A stretch of 64,000 nucleotides of DNA, taken from the NCBI GenBank assembly GCA_947179155.2, contig OX359281.1, positions 43,427,967 to 43,491,966 on the forward strand. The letters run 5' to 3'. The translations under genes were made by a program, and so were the position numbers. Origin of the DNA: Hedera helix. Its lineage: Eukaryota > Streptophyta > Magnoliopsida > Apiales > Araliaceae. Shown one piece after another: positions 50,401-63,710 of this stretch (the first letter of the stretch is position 1; each line of letters starts with the position of its first letter). The notes under the pieces are model-generated. The model was not told the DNA's origin. It worked only from the letters and a program-made list of their open reading frames with translations, and made no database searches.

Positions 50401-53400
50401 AGGATGGATATGAGCTCTATCAGACTGCTGGATGGTTAGCCTATATGAATAGGACTGTATTCACAGGACGCCAAAAGTCTATAATGATGAATTATAATAT
50501 GGCGGTGCAGCCATCTGCAACTAAATATGCACATGCACTCAAAAATAAACCCTATAAAGCATATATCTATATATACCTTGCTTTAAGAAGCAAAAGGATT
50601 GAGAAAACTTCAAGACTGTTGTATCCACGGTCCACAAAATCTCCCTGCCAAGAAACAGGAAGTTCTACAATTCAACCACAGAGCATTAAGCAGCAATTTT
50701 CAAGAAAAGTGAAGGTTTGGTGCAGATAGTATAGAGCTTACCATAAAAATGTAATTTGTGTCTGGTACATGACCTCCTGTCTGGAAAAGTTTCATTAAGT
50801 CATGGAATTGACCATGGATGTCACCACAAACTGTAACTGGACTATTGACAGGCTGCACATTTGACTCCTCAATCAAGATATCCTTCACCTGGTAATAGAT
50901 ATAGAAAAAAACATGATTTTATACAAAAAGACAGTTTTTTTCCCATAATAGATAAATTCTAGGACATATGAAACACACCGATAACATAATCTAATGCAAA
51001 AGAAATTAAAGAGATGTGCTGCTTTTGACATTATCTAAACCATGTGCTCTCATGGAAACCCAACATGCTGCTCAAATATGGTAGACTTGGCTGATTCTGT
51101 AGATCAATTACCTTTGTTTATCATAATAAATACATCATGAGACAGAAATATCATGACATCATTAATGGACAAATTAGAAGTTGAGGATACTCGTAAATCT
51201 TAAGCATGCTTGAAATGTATAAACCCCCATAAATACCTGGGTTTCCAAAATGCTATCCCCTACCGTATACCAAAACAAATATGTAGAAAACAACACACGA
51301 GTACACGACTACGATGATTCAACACGGTCTAAAGAGAATTTGGGGTAGTTAATGTGTTTAAAGATGGGGGCAAACGTGAAATAATGAACCTTAACCAGCT
51401 CAAGTGGATCAATCAATTCAATCCACTTCATCATCAACAAGGCTTATTAATACTGATCATGAGAATGGAATAGATTAATTCCCTATCTTTCATCAGTGCT
51501 CCCTTATAGAATTCAAAATGGTAAAGGGTCAATGATTTGAATCTCCTACAAATCACCTCACATATAATTCTGAAGCTAGGCTTCTTGTGCTTAAATCTAA
51601 TGTTCCATATCCTCTTCTTCCACTTCTTTTATTTATCAATATCCTCACAATTCCCATCTACCACTACCTTGCTATCTTTTTTATTATAAAATTATTTTCT
51701 TTAGCTTCAACAAGAAAATAAATGTATACTAAAGCAATTACTTGCAGCAATACTTTGGTTTTCTCAAATTGAGGAGCTAGAAGAGAGATGGAAGGTAGAA
51801 AAAACAGAAACAGGGGAGGATGGGTGGAAAGAACAAACATATATTTAATCCAAACAATCCTTCCTACAAGGTACAAATGTTTAAGTCCACTAACCTGATT
51901 GCTTATTCGCCGAGAGAAAGTAAGGGGTACAAAAAATTGTATGAATTCAGTACCAGTAGGAAATCTCAATAGTTCAATAAAAAATAGGTAGATTCTAATA
52001 AACTTCTTTGCCTTAGACTAATTGACAAACCTATAGACAAAATTCCAATATTTTAGGGGCTGAATCACTTGTCTACCAGAAAGTTAGAAATTTCTTTTAT
52101 TCGGGCCCTTATGAACAATAGAGTGCAGACCTACCTAGCTTTTAAACGTTCAACTTTCAAGATTTATTGAAGAAAGGGGGTGAAGGAATAAACTTCATGA
52201 TCCTGCATGATTGATGATACTCTAGATCCAATCACAGTAACAACTTAAGAAGATAGAACCATGGAGGCATAGTCATTTATCTATTTTTTTGGACAAGTGT
52301 TACGTTTTTCAACCATGGAGGCATATATACTCTGAAATTTTTAAATGACTATCTATGCATATCCTTTGTAAGAATCAATAGAGATGAAAACAGAATGAAT
52401 CTGCTTGGTCATGATGCTTTGCACATTCATATATTCTACGTTCAAAATTCTAGCTAACAACCTCTGGTAGATACTGAAAGGATGACCCTTAAGCCTACAT
52501 CTTTATTTCAAGAAAAATGCTACGTATTCATCTGTAGGGAATGAGGCAGCTATTATCCAGAGAGAGTTTCATAATGCCTATTTTCCTTTACTGAACCAGT
52601 AACTTGAGATTTGTTTTTGGGAGGTAGAAAGAAGGGAGAGGATGTAAAATGAAAAGGAAAAGCAAATGGAAAACAATCAGAGTTTACTTAACAAAAATTA
52701 AAATAAAAACAGTAAGAGATTCCTCAACAGCCCACACTTCCAGATTTTTTAACAGCATGTTCTGGGCATTTGTACATTAAAAGGGAATTTTCCTTTTAAC
52801 TTTTCATTTTCCTTTTCCTTTTTTTTTTTGCTTTTCTCCACCTCGCTTTTCACAAAAGCCAAACATAGCAAAGTAAAAATCCAGTAAATTGGTAAACTCC
52901 ATGCTTCTTTATATTTTTCTTTTTTTAATTCGATGACAGTGCAACCCACAGTCGCTCGCTACCCTTATGTCCTCATTTGATACACTTGGTTTACGCTATA
53001 CGCCACCAACCCCACCAACTGGGTAGTCCCATAGTAAAATATGTGTCGGCGGGCCCACACAGAAGTACTGAACTAAGCGCATTTATCATCACCATTATAG
53101 TGGTTAATTAGTAAATTACATGCCTGTTCTAACACCAAACTCTCACAAGCAAGAATTCTTTACTAAGTGAACCATAGATTATTTTTCATTATGATCAATA
53201 AATTGTTTCTGGAAAATTAAAATATTGTACTTTCTGTACCAATTCATGTGCAATTAATAAGTAAAAGCACCTAAATGAGAATATTAACAAGCTAATTAGG
53301 ACAACCGTTTCTAAAACAAACAATTCAAAACAAAAAAAAAACAGTGGCAAACTTTAAGAGCATGTCACAACCGCCCATACACCAATTCCCATTTCAATTA

Positions 53401-53701
53401 TCAGTTAGAATTGCTATGCAACATTCAATTAAAAACACAACCACCAAAAATAGCAAAATTAAAATTAGGGTTTTCCCGCAAACATGAAAACACTCTGCCC
53501 ATCACATATAAACCAAAAAACACAACTACGTATTAAAAGCCCTAATTAAACGTAACAAAACCCTATACTTGGACAAGATTCAATCCTGTAAATACGAAAC
53601 ACCAGTAAGAAAATACATACATATTCGCATACTAGCTGAAGCTCGTCTTCCGATAAGTGCTGCCCTTCTTTAACCTTTGATATCCACAGATCCAAATCCA
53701 T
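44435..53701 (-). CDS. FYPP: PP6-type Ser/Thr protein phosphatase catalytic subunit (FyPP class)
   Basis: Ten exons on the minus strand join in phase to 303 aa: 53701-53621, 50888-50742, 50644-50577, 49404-49347, 48297-48187, 48086-48036, 47485-47342, 47258-47163, 47062-46991 and 44518-44435. All the PPP-family metal and catalytic motifs are intact: GDIHG at 49-53, GDFVDRG at 77-83, RGNHE at 108-112 and HGG at 160-162. SAPNYCYRCGN follows, and the tail ends RGPRTGVPYFL. The C-terminal PYFL resembles the methylated tail of PP2A-like enzymes. In Arabidopsis, FyPP1/FyPP3 form PP6 holoenzymes with PP2A A-type and SAL regulatory subunits, and act on phytochrome, PIN auxin carriers, ABI5 and PIFs. 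The N-terminus MDLDLWISKVKEGQ and total length match that class exactly. The 5' intron is 2.7 kb and the last intron 2.5 kb. Confidence 0.97.
44519..46990 (-). other. Last intron of the PP6 gene (2.5 kb), with MITE-like fragments
   Basis: Around 45239 there is ACTCCCTCTGTTCCAAAATC, and around 45335 CTACCTCTGTCCTCAAAAGG; both resemble Stowaway ends. A similar CATCCTTCGTCTCAAAATGA lies at about 45638. They may be several overlapping, truncated MITEs. No nested gene is seen. Sequence from about 46270 to 46620 is less AT-rich but has no open frame. Confidence 0.5.
50889..53620 (-). other. First intron of the PP6 gene (2.7 kb), no nested gene
   Basis: Long first introns are common in plant housekeeping genes. 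TTAGGGTTTT at about 53465-53474 and AAAACCCTA near 53559 are telo-box-like words close to the 5' end of the gene and may act as enhancers. The rest is unremarkable, with pyrimidine-rich stretches at 52800-52830. Confidence 0.45.
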
Positions 53702-54190
53702 CGTCCGTCTTTCTTTCTCTCCTAGTGTATATATATATATATATAGGGTCTCCTGTATATATAGATATAGATATAGATATATATGAACGTATATGTGTGT
53801 GCTAAGAAGCAGACCGGAAGTGTTAGAAATGGAGAGGCGATTGGCTGCCCTGAGGAATTCTCTCTCTGAAAATGGAACCCAATGAAAAACCGAGAAACAG
53901 ACACAGCTGAGATTCAGAGAATCAGAAAATTTTCTTTTGAAACCCTCAAATTTTATTCAAAAGGGAGATCCGACACATTAATTGACACTTTTGCCCCTAC
54001 TCGATATTTAGAAGTTGCCTCTTACCGAGAGTAAAAAGTACCAAGTGTGATGGCATTATTGAAAATTTAAATATTATTGTTTCCGGAAAGGCGAAAATGC
54101 AAAATTATCCACTGTGTTTGTGTTCTTTTCATCGTTGGGTATGACTGATTGAATTTTTTTTTCTTCGAACTAATTATTAATATAAAATCG
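53702..54190. promoter_or_regulatory. PP6 promoter and 5' leader region
   Basis: This is the upstream flank of the minus-strand PP6 gene. A (TA/GATA)n microsatellite at about 53727-53783 is 26-82 bp from the ATG and lies in the 5' leader or core promoter. Unique sequence with CTCTCTCTGAAAATGG-type words follows. The transcription start cannot be fixed. Confidence 0.4.
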
Positions 54191-54219
54191 TACCTTTATT
54201 TGAATAATGATTAATAAGA

Positions 54220-56218
54220 GTCTAAACGGATATAAATAAATTTGAATATAGCAGTATTTGTATTCGTCTTCGAAAAATTAATTTGTTATCCGTATTCATA
54301 TCCGATATCCGACAAATTTTAAAAATATTATCCGGTATTCGAAATAATATCCGAATACGAATAATATCCGTTTCCATTTATTTTATTCAAATAAACAAAT
54401 TATTCGAATATCTGGATTCGTTTATCAATCACCTAATATAAAATTCATTCAAATTATTTATAATTTTTTGTGTGAATAATTACTCATAATCAATCACAAT
54501 TTATAGTTTAAACTGTACATATTAATGAATAAATATTTATTTATTTATTTTTAATAAATACAATAATAAATGCTCTAAATTACAATTCAAATAAGTTTTT
54601 ATTATTTTTGAAATCCTAAATTCAAAATAAATGATCTACTTATTAATGTTTAGATGTTCATTAATAAGTAGATGCTCATTTTATGTGTTAATTTTGGAGT
54701 AATACTGTAGTATGTATAAATATTTATAATTTATAATTATAACATTTAAATGATATTTATAACACTTGTTAAATGATACATTTTAAATATATTGTAACAC
54801 TATATATAACTATAGTAAAGGGAAAAAATAATGAGTTTTAAAGTATGGTTTATTAATGAATTAATGTTAATTTATTTATTTTTAATAAATAGAATAATCA
54901 ATGCTCGAAATGACAATTTAAATAAGATTTTATTATTTTTGAAATCCTAAATTCAAAATGAATACTCCACTTATTAATATTTAGATGTCTATTAATAAGT
55001 AAATGTTCATTTTATATGTTAATTTAGAGTAATACTGTAGTGTGTATGAATATTTATAATCTATAATTATAACATTTAAACAGTATTTATAACACTTGTT
55101 AAATAATATATTTTAGATATATTGTAACACTATATATAACTAAAATAAGGAGAAAAAATAGTAAGTTTTAAAGTATAGTTCATTAATGAACGAATATTAA
55201 ATTATTTATTTTTAATAAATACAATAATCAATATTCTAAATTATAATTCGAATAAGTTTTCATTATTTTTGAAATCCTAAATTAAAAAATGAATAATCTA
55301 CTTGTTAATGTTTAGATATTCATTAACAAGTAGATGTTCATTTTATGTGTTAATTTGGAGTAATACTGTAGTATGTATAAATATTTATAATCTATAATTA
55401 CAACATTTAAATGATATTTATAACACTTGTTAAATGATGCATTTTAGATATATTGTAAAACTATATATAACTAAAATAAATGAAAAAAATAATAAATTTT
55501 AAAGTATAGTTTACTAATAAATGAATGTCAATTTTTATTTTTTTTAATAAATACAATAATCAATACTCTGAATTACAATTCAAATAAAATTTCATTATTT
55601 TTGAAATCCTAAATTTCAAAATGAATGCTCTACTTATTAAAGTTTGATGTCCATTTGACATGTTTGGAGTAATACTATAATGTGTATGAATATTTATAAT
55701 TTATAATTATAACATTTAAATGATATTTATAGCACTTGTTAAATGATCCAAAAGTTATATTGTAACACTTATTAAATGATACATTTTAGATATTTTAACT
55801 TTATAATAGTAAAAAATCATTAACTATACTTAAATCAATTTATTAATATTACAACAAAAGTGTTATTTTCAACTTTTTAGAAGTGAAATAACATATTTTA
55901 AAAGTAATTTTTGTATGATAGTGAAAACTAATTATTATATAAGGATGACCACTTAAAAGAAATTATTTTGCTTATATATATATATATATAAGTTATTTGA
56001 ATACATACCCGAATTCGGATATCGAATTTCAGATATTTGTCGAATATATTACGGTCATATGTTAAACGAATACGTCTATATCCGTATTCGTATCCGTTTA
56101 TTTGTGGATACCTTAAATCGAATACGTCTATATCTGTTTTTTTTTTAATGTGAATAATATCTTTTTTTTTTCGAATACGAATGCGGACGAATACAAATTT
56201 TTTAGTCACTATTTACCC
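54220..56218. mobile_element. Probable non-autonomous transposon with TATCCG-rich ends
   Basis: Both ends (about 54230-54430 and 55990-56218) are packed with TATCCG, CGAATACG and ATTCGTATCC words in opposite orientation. On the minus strand the right end reads CAGGGTAAATAGTGACTAAA then AAATTTGTATTCG. The left end has GCAGTATTTGTATTCG in matching order, giving long imperfect inverted termini. Between them lies a 331-bp tandem array. The CAGGG start is hAT-like, but the left terminal base pairs and the target duplication are not clear. No transposase is encoded. Confidence 0.6.
54551..55800. repeat. Tandem array of about four 331-bp units
   Basis: Units begin with TTAATAAATACAATAAT-type words at about 54551, 54881, 55212 and 55543, a spacing of 330-331 bp; the fourth is truncated. 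Each has TTTGAAATCCTAAATT and a later GGAGTAATACTGTAG. Units 1-3 contain a short perfect palindrome (54634-54673, about 54969-55000 and 55296-55335). The arms of the second and third copies carry paired changes that keep the stem. The fourth unit has lost the right arm. The array is non-coding and AT-rich. Confidence 0.9.
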
Positions 56219-56734
56219 TGTGCCAACAAGCTCAAAATTGAAATAAATTCATTTAGTTCATACTTACATAATTATAAATATCACAAAATACTTTAAAAGC
56301 ACTATTAATTAAATTTATTGTTTTAAAAATATAAATAAAATACGTCAATTTTAAATTTAAAAATATTTCAAAATAATCCTATAATTCCAAAGTGAGGGAA
56401 TATTTAGGCATTTGGGAGGACATTGGACAGTGTCAAGAAACTCGTTCAGATCAAAGCTTTTGTGATTAGCATTACATGGAACCTGTAGCACTAACACTGT
56501 GGCTGGCTATATATGTGTTCTATGCAAGTCAAAATAAAAACAAAACGTGTTCATAAAATCTATTCAAAATTTCCTATCCATAGTGATCATTGTAATATCT
56601 TCCACAGAAACTGTGTTCCGATCAAATGAAACCAAACCTCAAAACCTTGTCCATATCTCAATGTTGATACAACACATAAAACTGAAGATGAAAAAATTCT
56701 TCCCAAATGTAATATAGGATGATGCTACATAGAT
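56219..56734. other. Flank downstream of eIF3i
   Basis: AT-rich sequence to about 56390, then more complex sequence that probably is the minus-strand eIF3i 3'UTR. No separate gene is seen. Confidence 0.45.
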
Positions 56735-59700
56735 TTAAATCCTGATGTTGAAGTATTCCTGATCAAAGTGATGTAATCGCACATAACCATCTTCACCTCC
56801 GCTTGAGAAACTGTTACGAAAATCATTAAATGTCAGGGGACACATATCGGCATAAGAAAACTGAGCAATATAATCAAATTAAAATTCTACAGAAAGGAAA
56901 AACAAAACGGAATGTGCTCAAGCAAGTACAAAAAGAAAGAAAGGAAAAAAACACACTGAAACTGCATGCTCTCTGTCAATGTAACATGGAGTTCACACTA
57001 CACTAACTGGATCAGCCTACTAGTCTTGTACAATAACTACTATGAGAATATTTCCTTGAATTTTGATTCGGGCTAGAATCAAATAAGGCCTCCTTATTTC
57101 CCTTTCTTCCACTTCGCTGATACCTATTTTCCTATCTTTTCTTTTAATAACCATTCCAAAGGCGCTGAAAAAAAAGAGCATCAACCCCTACATGCCAAGT
57201 AAACAAAAGCAAGCGGGAAACAAAAAACACGGCTTACAGCAGTGAAAGCACTATGCGCCCCACCAAATAAAAAACTCAATGAACCCCTATACTAGCTCCC
57301 CCCAAGAAATAAATAAAGGAAACAGTAGACCATGGAAAAGTTTTATTTTGCCAAAAGAATAACATAATCAAGAACAAAACTTTGATTTGAATTGCCGAAT
57401 TTTCCTTGTCAAAATATCTCCCATTTCTGCCCCGACAGATAGACCACCATAAACAATAGGTGATGTGGGACAAATTGATGCCCATCTTCACAAAGAGGCA
57501 GCCATCCTGCAGTATATTTCAGGTTACTCCGCAGAGTTGCCTCTCAGTCCATAGCAATCAAAAACAAATAGAAAAAAAATTCAACATTGAATGACATATC
57601 CCTAAATCATGTGTAACCTTCCCTAAAGCAGAGAAGTCATCCATCTCTCACCACAAAAGTAACATTTCTAATAAAAAGCTACCCCTCCCCTCCCCTCCCC
57701 TCCCCAAAAATAATGGACTTCCACAACCCCAAGCTCAAAAATACCTATTCTTCCCATCTTATTTTTCATTATTCAAATTCAGTTACTTTTTTCCTAGTAT
57801 TTTCAAAATTATACAAAAATGAAAATGCTGCAACGAGCATGATCTAGAACAGGAAATTATAAGAAAGAATTGATAAAAAAACATCAGGGAATAAAATGTG
57901 GGAGGAGTCCACATCCATTAGCAGGGTTTGTTGGCCTCTTGTTCGTGTGCTTCCTTTGAATGGTTATGCAGAACTGTTGGTTTATATTCGGAATGGAAGC
58001 GACAAGCAGGTTTCTTGGAAGGCAACCTCAAGAAAGAGGGTTAACGATTGATGCTACTTAGCTTCATCATGTGAATATGATTACACAATTTATTAGAAAC
58101 AAGATTAAGGGAGAGAGTATATTCTTTATTACGAGTCCTTTTCAGAGGAACAAGATATTATCTGCAGCTAGTTGAAGCAATATGGATATTACCTTAGCCA
58201 GGAAAATAAAGATCCAACATTCCAACTCAATAAATTATGTTACATATTCACTAGAGAGGAGTCCTTCCACGGCAAGGTAAGTGTGTTATTCACATTTTAA
58301 GTTTTAAGGACTTTTTATCCATCAACACCCTCAAAATGAAATAATATGTAAATGAATTAGACAGTAGGGGAACCTTGACATCATATGAAAGTGTAGGTGG
58401 CTTAGTGATAAACTGACAATCAATGAAATTTTTGTGTGTGTTTTGAAGAAGAAAAAGGTTTTATTAATAAAGCAGAGAGAATAATAGTGGAGGGGGATAA
58501 GAAATCCCCAGATCCTAAGACAAGTGGGTAAAAACCTTGTACGTATGCATATTCTATATATATATGCAGAAAATTTTCTCTAGAACCTGCCACGTGGAAA
58601 AATTATTCTAGTACTACATTTTAATTTTCGTAATGAATATTGAAGCTAATACAAAAAATACATCCAAGGACAATGCTCACAAGCTGATGCACATTCTTGA
58701 CAGGCCTTCTAAAGTTTAAAGCTAAAAAAGGAGTTTTGTTTTTTGAAAAAAATAATCACTTAAAGGTTCAAAACTCAAAAAAAATCATTAATATGGCTAT
58801 CAATTGCATTATTATAACTTAAGAAAGTTTGTGAACTCCATATAAACAGGCACAAACAACTACCTTCGTTAACTAAAGATCATTATAAAAAGAAGAAAAT
58901 GCCATAGAACTCAACAAAAATTCAAAATAGATGTAAGGAATATACAAAAGATAAGCATATTAAAAGGTCAGCACATGATGTGATGTAACAGCAAGAGACA
59001 AAATACTACCTTTTTCCATCAGGGTTGAATGCCAATGCATTTATTGGTCCAAAATGCCCTTTCACACCTCCAATTTCTTCTTGAAGGATCTGTCACCAAG
59101 GAAGTTCAGAAATCAATAGGTTACCCTTCCACCTTTTTCACTCATTGATATATCTACTGTTCTTTTACCTTGTCATAAAATTTGGCTTCAAACTTCCCAG
59201 CACGATGATCAGTTGTTGTAACAGCTGATGCATCCTGACCACCTCCAAGCACCACCTGTAAAGCAGTGAAGCATCAAATTCAGCAGAAAGTTAATGCATA
59301 TAAAATGCTCATGATGAAGGTAAGTTATTTGCTTTATAAGGATGCAATGTGAGCTCATATGCACCTTCCCGGAATCATGTGACCAGTTTCACAAAGTGCA
59401 ATAAATTGAAGCTGATTCAAAAGATGAAATAGAGAATGATGAATCAAAGTCTATATATCGCATACAACCTGGTTTAGCAATGATAATTCTTGTCAGAAAT
59501 AAGATTAAAAGCCCACGTGTAAAATAGACCTTTTGAAGAAAAGTGTACTTGTAAAATAAAATAAATTGCTTGGATAGCATTGAAACAACTAATGTGTAAC
59601 AATGAATCCTCAAAAGGTCAAGAGGAGAAATTTTTTAAAAGAAATTTATAAATTATTTTTAATCAAGTTTCATAAGAAGCGTCAGAAAGTGGTGAATCCA

Positions 59701-62343
59701 CTTACAAGTATACAAAGCATAGATCTACACCCTAAACATGCAAAAAGACTCTACAATATACAAGCTTCCCTCCCAAAACCGATTATTTTGTTCCTCAGCC
59801 TCGCCCTTCCCTCCAATACTGATTATTTTGTTCCTCCAGATTGTCCACCAAATACAGAAATACTATGGGGTAGCAAATACAATTATAGAGCGCACACAAA
59901 ATACAAAATTCAATAAATGCTCTTAAAAAATATACTTATAAAGCAATAATAGATAGTGCCAACAGTACGTACATGATTAAGCAGCGGAGACATCGTAACT
60001 GCATTAACTGGGCGTTCAGTCTTATATGTCTTGATAAGTTCCAATGATCTAATGTCCCATAGCTACCAAAATTGGGGAGAAATGAGACAAAAACCATACA
60101 AAGGAAAGATAGAGAACTATACAGAAAAGCGGTGATTCACAAAAAGTTCATAGTTACTAACCTTAGCAGATTTATCTAGGGAACCGGTGAGGAAATGTGA
60201 ACTGTCTGCAGATTTTACAAGTGATGTAATTGTCTTTGTATGTCCAGTTTCCTTGTCAGACTCATGTAGCAACTTCCCTGTCTGTCAGTTCGAAAAGAAC
60301 ATCCAAACTTTAACTTCAGATAAATAGAAAGAGAAAACGAAAAGTACTAAGAAAATAATGCCAAACAGTATTTTTAAATCCAAAGATGACTCACAAACTG
60401 GAGTGTGGACCAACTCAGAAATAAATTCAACTAACCATAAATTTTGCACCGATTAAGTGTTTACCTCAATATGATTACCCAAACTTGTCTTCAGGGACGA
60501 TACACAAACAACTAAATAAGTTCTAATGCACGTACCTCGGAATCCCAGATACGAACTACAGCATCTTCACCAGCACTTATTATTGTTCTATTTAAAGGTC
60601 CCCAAACAGCTCTGTTGATTCTTCCTTGAGGGCCCTTAATTGTGAGCAAAGAGTCGCCGATCTCTGCAAATGAAGCCAACAACGACTAAACATCTTGAGA
60701 AAAACAATGATATGTACAGAAAATAGTTGGTGTTGAGAACTTATATGAGCTTTATTTGGATGAATTGAGCTTCTATTGTTTAATATGAAATAAAGGTCAA
60801 GAGCTGCAGTTTCTAAGAGTTACATTACTAATATGTAAACCATATTATCTGTTCACATAAATATATGTGAAATATATGGTACATATTTCTCAATTTACTA
60901 GAAATACTGAAGTTCTTAAGATTTTTCATTAAAATAAATGCTCTATATCCCCTCAAAATTCCCTAAACATAAGGATTTCAGCACAATTTGTTTCCACTAT
61001 TATGATATTCCTTGAAGTCATGCAAGAGAGCATAGGATTTTCTTGAGATAAAATATGTGGACTGATTGTTTTCCCCCCTTAGATTCTTCGCATTAAGTTT
61101 CTTTACCTAGAAGAGCGAAGGAGAGGAAGAGAGAGAGTGCGTGTACACTAAGCAAAAGGCTGTAAAATGAAAGATCGTGTGGAAGACAAAGAGAAAAGCA
61201 TCCCCATGAAATCTTGATAAGAGAAGATAGTTGGGAGTTGAACTTGAATCATAACTTAGCCTAGAAAGTTCAAAATTATAATTCAATCCCAATAAAAGTA
61301 CCCACTTTTAGGCTTTGTAAAAGTACAATAAATCAATTGTATTCATTAGAGGGATCTTTACTCAAGCTTATTGTTTTTAATCTACAGTAGTCCTTTTTTT
61401 TATTGCTCGGTATACCTAGTAAGTAGCATAGAAAGCAGAAGTTGCATTACAACAAACTTCAAAACTTTGGAGGCCAACACCTTAAAACAAAGGAAATGCA
61501 ATTTGTAAGCAAAGCTGACTGCTACTTACGTTCACTCGGATCCCTGGCAATACATTTGACGTGAACAGCAGAAGGGGAACCCATAAAAGGATCTGTTGTG
61601 ATCACTACAAGCTTATCCCCAATCCCCAAATCAACAGATTTAGCTGGAGAATCAAAATTGAATGTAAACAGCTGAACCCCAGTTTTAACATCCCACAGTT
61701 TTGCTGTCTGATCAGCACTAGCAGTAATCAACCGTGACGAATCCCCTAAAAACACAAACACAGAAATCAAAACACATACCATAAAACATATGGAAAAAAA
61801 AAGTGGTTTGAAAGAGCCACCTGCTTAATCCCCTAAAAGCTAAAAACAAAACCCAATCATACATTTTAAAGACAAAGTAGCATGCTTTCAGATTAATAAA
61901 GGCACATAATCAAAGGTGCATTTCAAACAAAAACAAATCAAAATCAAATAGTTATGTTGCAAGTATATTCTTAAAATTTCAATTACAAATGATATAGAAA
62001 CAAATTTGATAAAATCCTTTAAACATATTTCTTCGTAGTATCATGTTCTTAATTCCCATTCAAACAAAGAGTCATCTCAATCATCAATATACAAACATGT
62101 AAATATACAAGTGCTTAAAATTAGCATCAATAAAAAGAGAGATTGAAAAAGGAGCTTGCTTGAGACATCGCAGGACCAAACGGCGCCGTTGTGTCCACGG
62201 TAAGTGCCAAGGCGTTCGCCATTATCGGCGAACCAAACGGTAGGAGTGTGATCTTTGGCACATGAGAACAGGAGGTCACCGTCTCTGTTGTATTTAAGGA
62301 AGGTTAGTGGCCTTTCGTGGCCTTTCATCAAAATTGGCCTCAT
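56735..62343 (-). CDS. eIF3i: Eukaryotic translation initiation factor 3 subunit I (WD40)
   Basis: Eight exons on the minus strand join to 326 aa: 62343-62160, 61745-61530, 60663-60536, 60281-60162, 60062-59973, 59255-59169, 59089-59010 and 56810-56735. The protein begins MRPILMKGHERPLTFLKYNR and ends GYVRLHHFDQEYFNIRI. It is made of seven WD40 blades, seen for example in GHNGAVWSCDVSRDSSRLIT, SADQTAKLWD, GEDAVVRIWD, GSLDKSAKLWD, the conserved VVLGGGQDASAVTTTDHRAG and GGVKGHFGPINALAFNPDG. The length matches plant and animal eIF3i (325-328 aa). It is a peripheral subunit of cytosolic eIF3, bound through eIF3b and eIF3g, and supports initiation scanning. The first intron must use a GC donor (CTCAA|GCAAGC) to keep the frame and the conserved VSRDSSRL. 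All other introns are GT-AG. The last intron is 2.2 kb. Confidence 0.97.
56811..59009 (-). other. Last intron of eIF3i (2.2 kb), no nested gene
   Basis: Mostly unique sequence of mixed composition. A CCCCTCCCCTCCCCTCCCC run lies at about 57685-57704. Open frames are short and lack homologous-looking content. Confidence 0.45.
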
Positions 62344-62449
62344 CTTTGATTTCGATTTAGATCGATTCTCTCTCTTCTCCTTCCTTTTGGTTTGCTGTTT
62401 TCACTCGTTGCTTCAAGTAACAGAGAAAAGATAATAGAGAGCGAGAATG

Positions 62450-62466
62450 AAACCCTAGACCCTAGT
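62450..62466 (-). promoter_or_regulatory. Double telo-box in the eIF3i 5' region
   Basis: AAACCCTAGACCCTAGTTT begins at 62450, about 110 bp upstream of the eIF3i start codon. The telo-box (AAACCCTA) is a well-known plant element near the transcription start of translation-machinery genes, bound by TRB/Pur-alpha type factors. Two near-copies in tandem fit this gene's role. A CT-rich leader at 62364-62395 (minus strand GA) is also typical of such genes. Confidence 0.6.
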
Positions 62467-62469
62467 TTA

Positions 62470-63662
62470 ATCGGATCCTTGCAGGAACGCTTTACCCTAT
62501 CCTATCCGGATTAGTATGAATCGGGTCAAGTCAAATACTCCTCCCTTATTTATTTTTTTCAATTTAAAATCATATAAGAAGATATGAACACATAAAATAA
62601 AAAAAGATAAAGAATGCTTATAATTTTATATTAATCACAATTTAAATTTATCATAAAATTTGTGTATATATAAATATATATATTTTCTTAAAAAAAATAA
62701 TTGTCCAAATCGATAAAGATGACAATTTGATATGAGATGGTAAAAGTAAGCTAAGTGGTACTGAATTGGATGATTTATTATGAAGAGAAATGATATTTTC
62801 ATAAATAAAATTTAATATTTTTATAAAATATTTTTTACATGAATGTGAGATTTATATATTATTTATGTGAAAAATAATTTGTAAAATTATTATTTTTATC
62901 TGAAAAAATATCAATTCATTATTATGAATTATTAGTTTAATAATAAAATTTTGATTTAAAAAAATAAAATTAGTGTAGTTACAATTTTAATATTTATTAT
63001 TAAAATGGTGGTAAATTGTCTCGTATAAAAAGTTTGAATTAGTGCATCGATATTTATATAAATAATAAATGGTCATAATAAGATCACATTAAATATAAAG
63101 TAATTTTGACTTTTACTTAAAAATGTAACAATATAGATGCAAAAATATGAAAATATTTAATTTTTTGTATAATTAAGATTGTGTGGCAACGTGATTATAA
63201 TGGTATAAAATAAATATACCTTTTGTGACTTGTATTGTTGATTATTTTATATTGCTATAGTAATTTTGTTCTATAACTTTAAATTAAATAAAAAAGATTA
63301 TATTTTTATTTTTTACATATTCTTTGTATTTGTATGATTAAATTATTAAGAATAAATTCACAAGCACAAGAAAAAATAAAAATCCTTCTCTTTTCTCTTA
63401 TGTCTTTTTTATTCTATTTCCAAACTCCTAACGTAGTGTTAGCTATATACTACTATTTAGTTCACAAATTATGAGTATTATGCATGTAAATTTGAAATGT
63501 CTCTTTCGGCCAAAAAATAATAAGATGATATGGACAACAATACCCTGCGCCAGTCACACCCTGTTTGTGAGCTTTTAAAACTAAGAAAATCATAGGAAAG
63601 TTGAGTAAAATCGTAATTTTCCTTAGAAATCTCATATTTCTGCATTTTTTTTATGTCAAATT

Positions 63663-63710
<48 letters not shown>

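Noticed and set aside
55928..56209. Minus-strand 93-codon frame rich in Arg/Ile/Tyr
   Set aside because: It translates the repeated TATCCG/CGAATACG words at the end of a transposon-like element, not a gene.
35584..62343. ADH, PP6 and eIF3i as a functional cluster
   Set aside because: They share a strand only. Their roles differ, each has its own promoter region, and no related genes are clustered.
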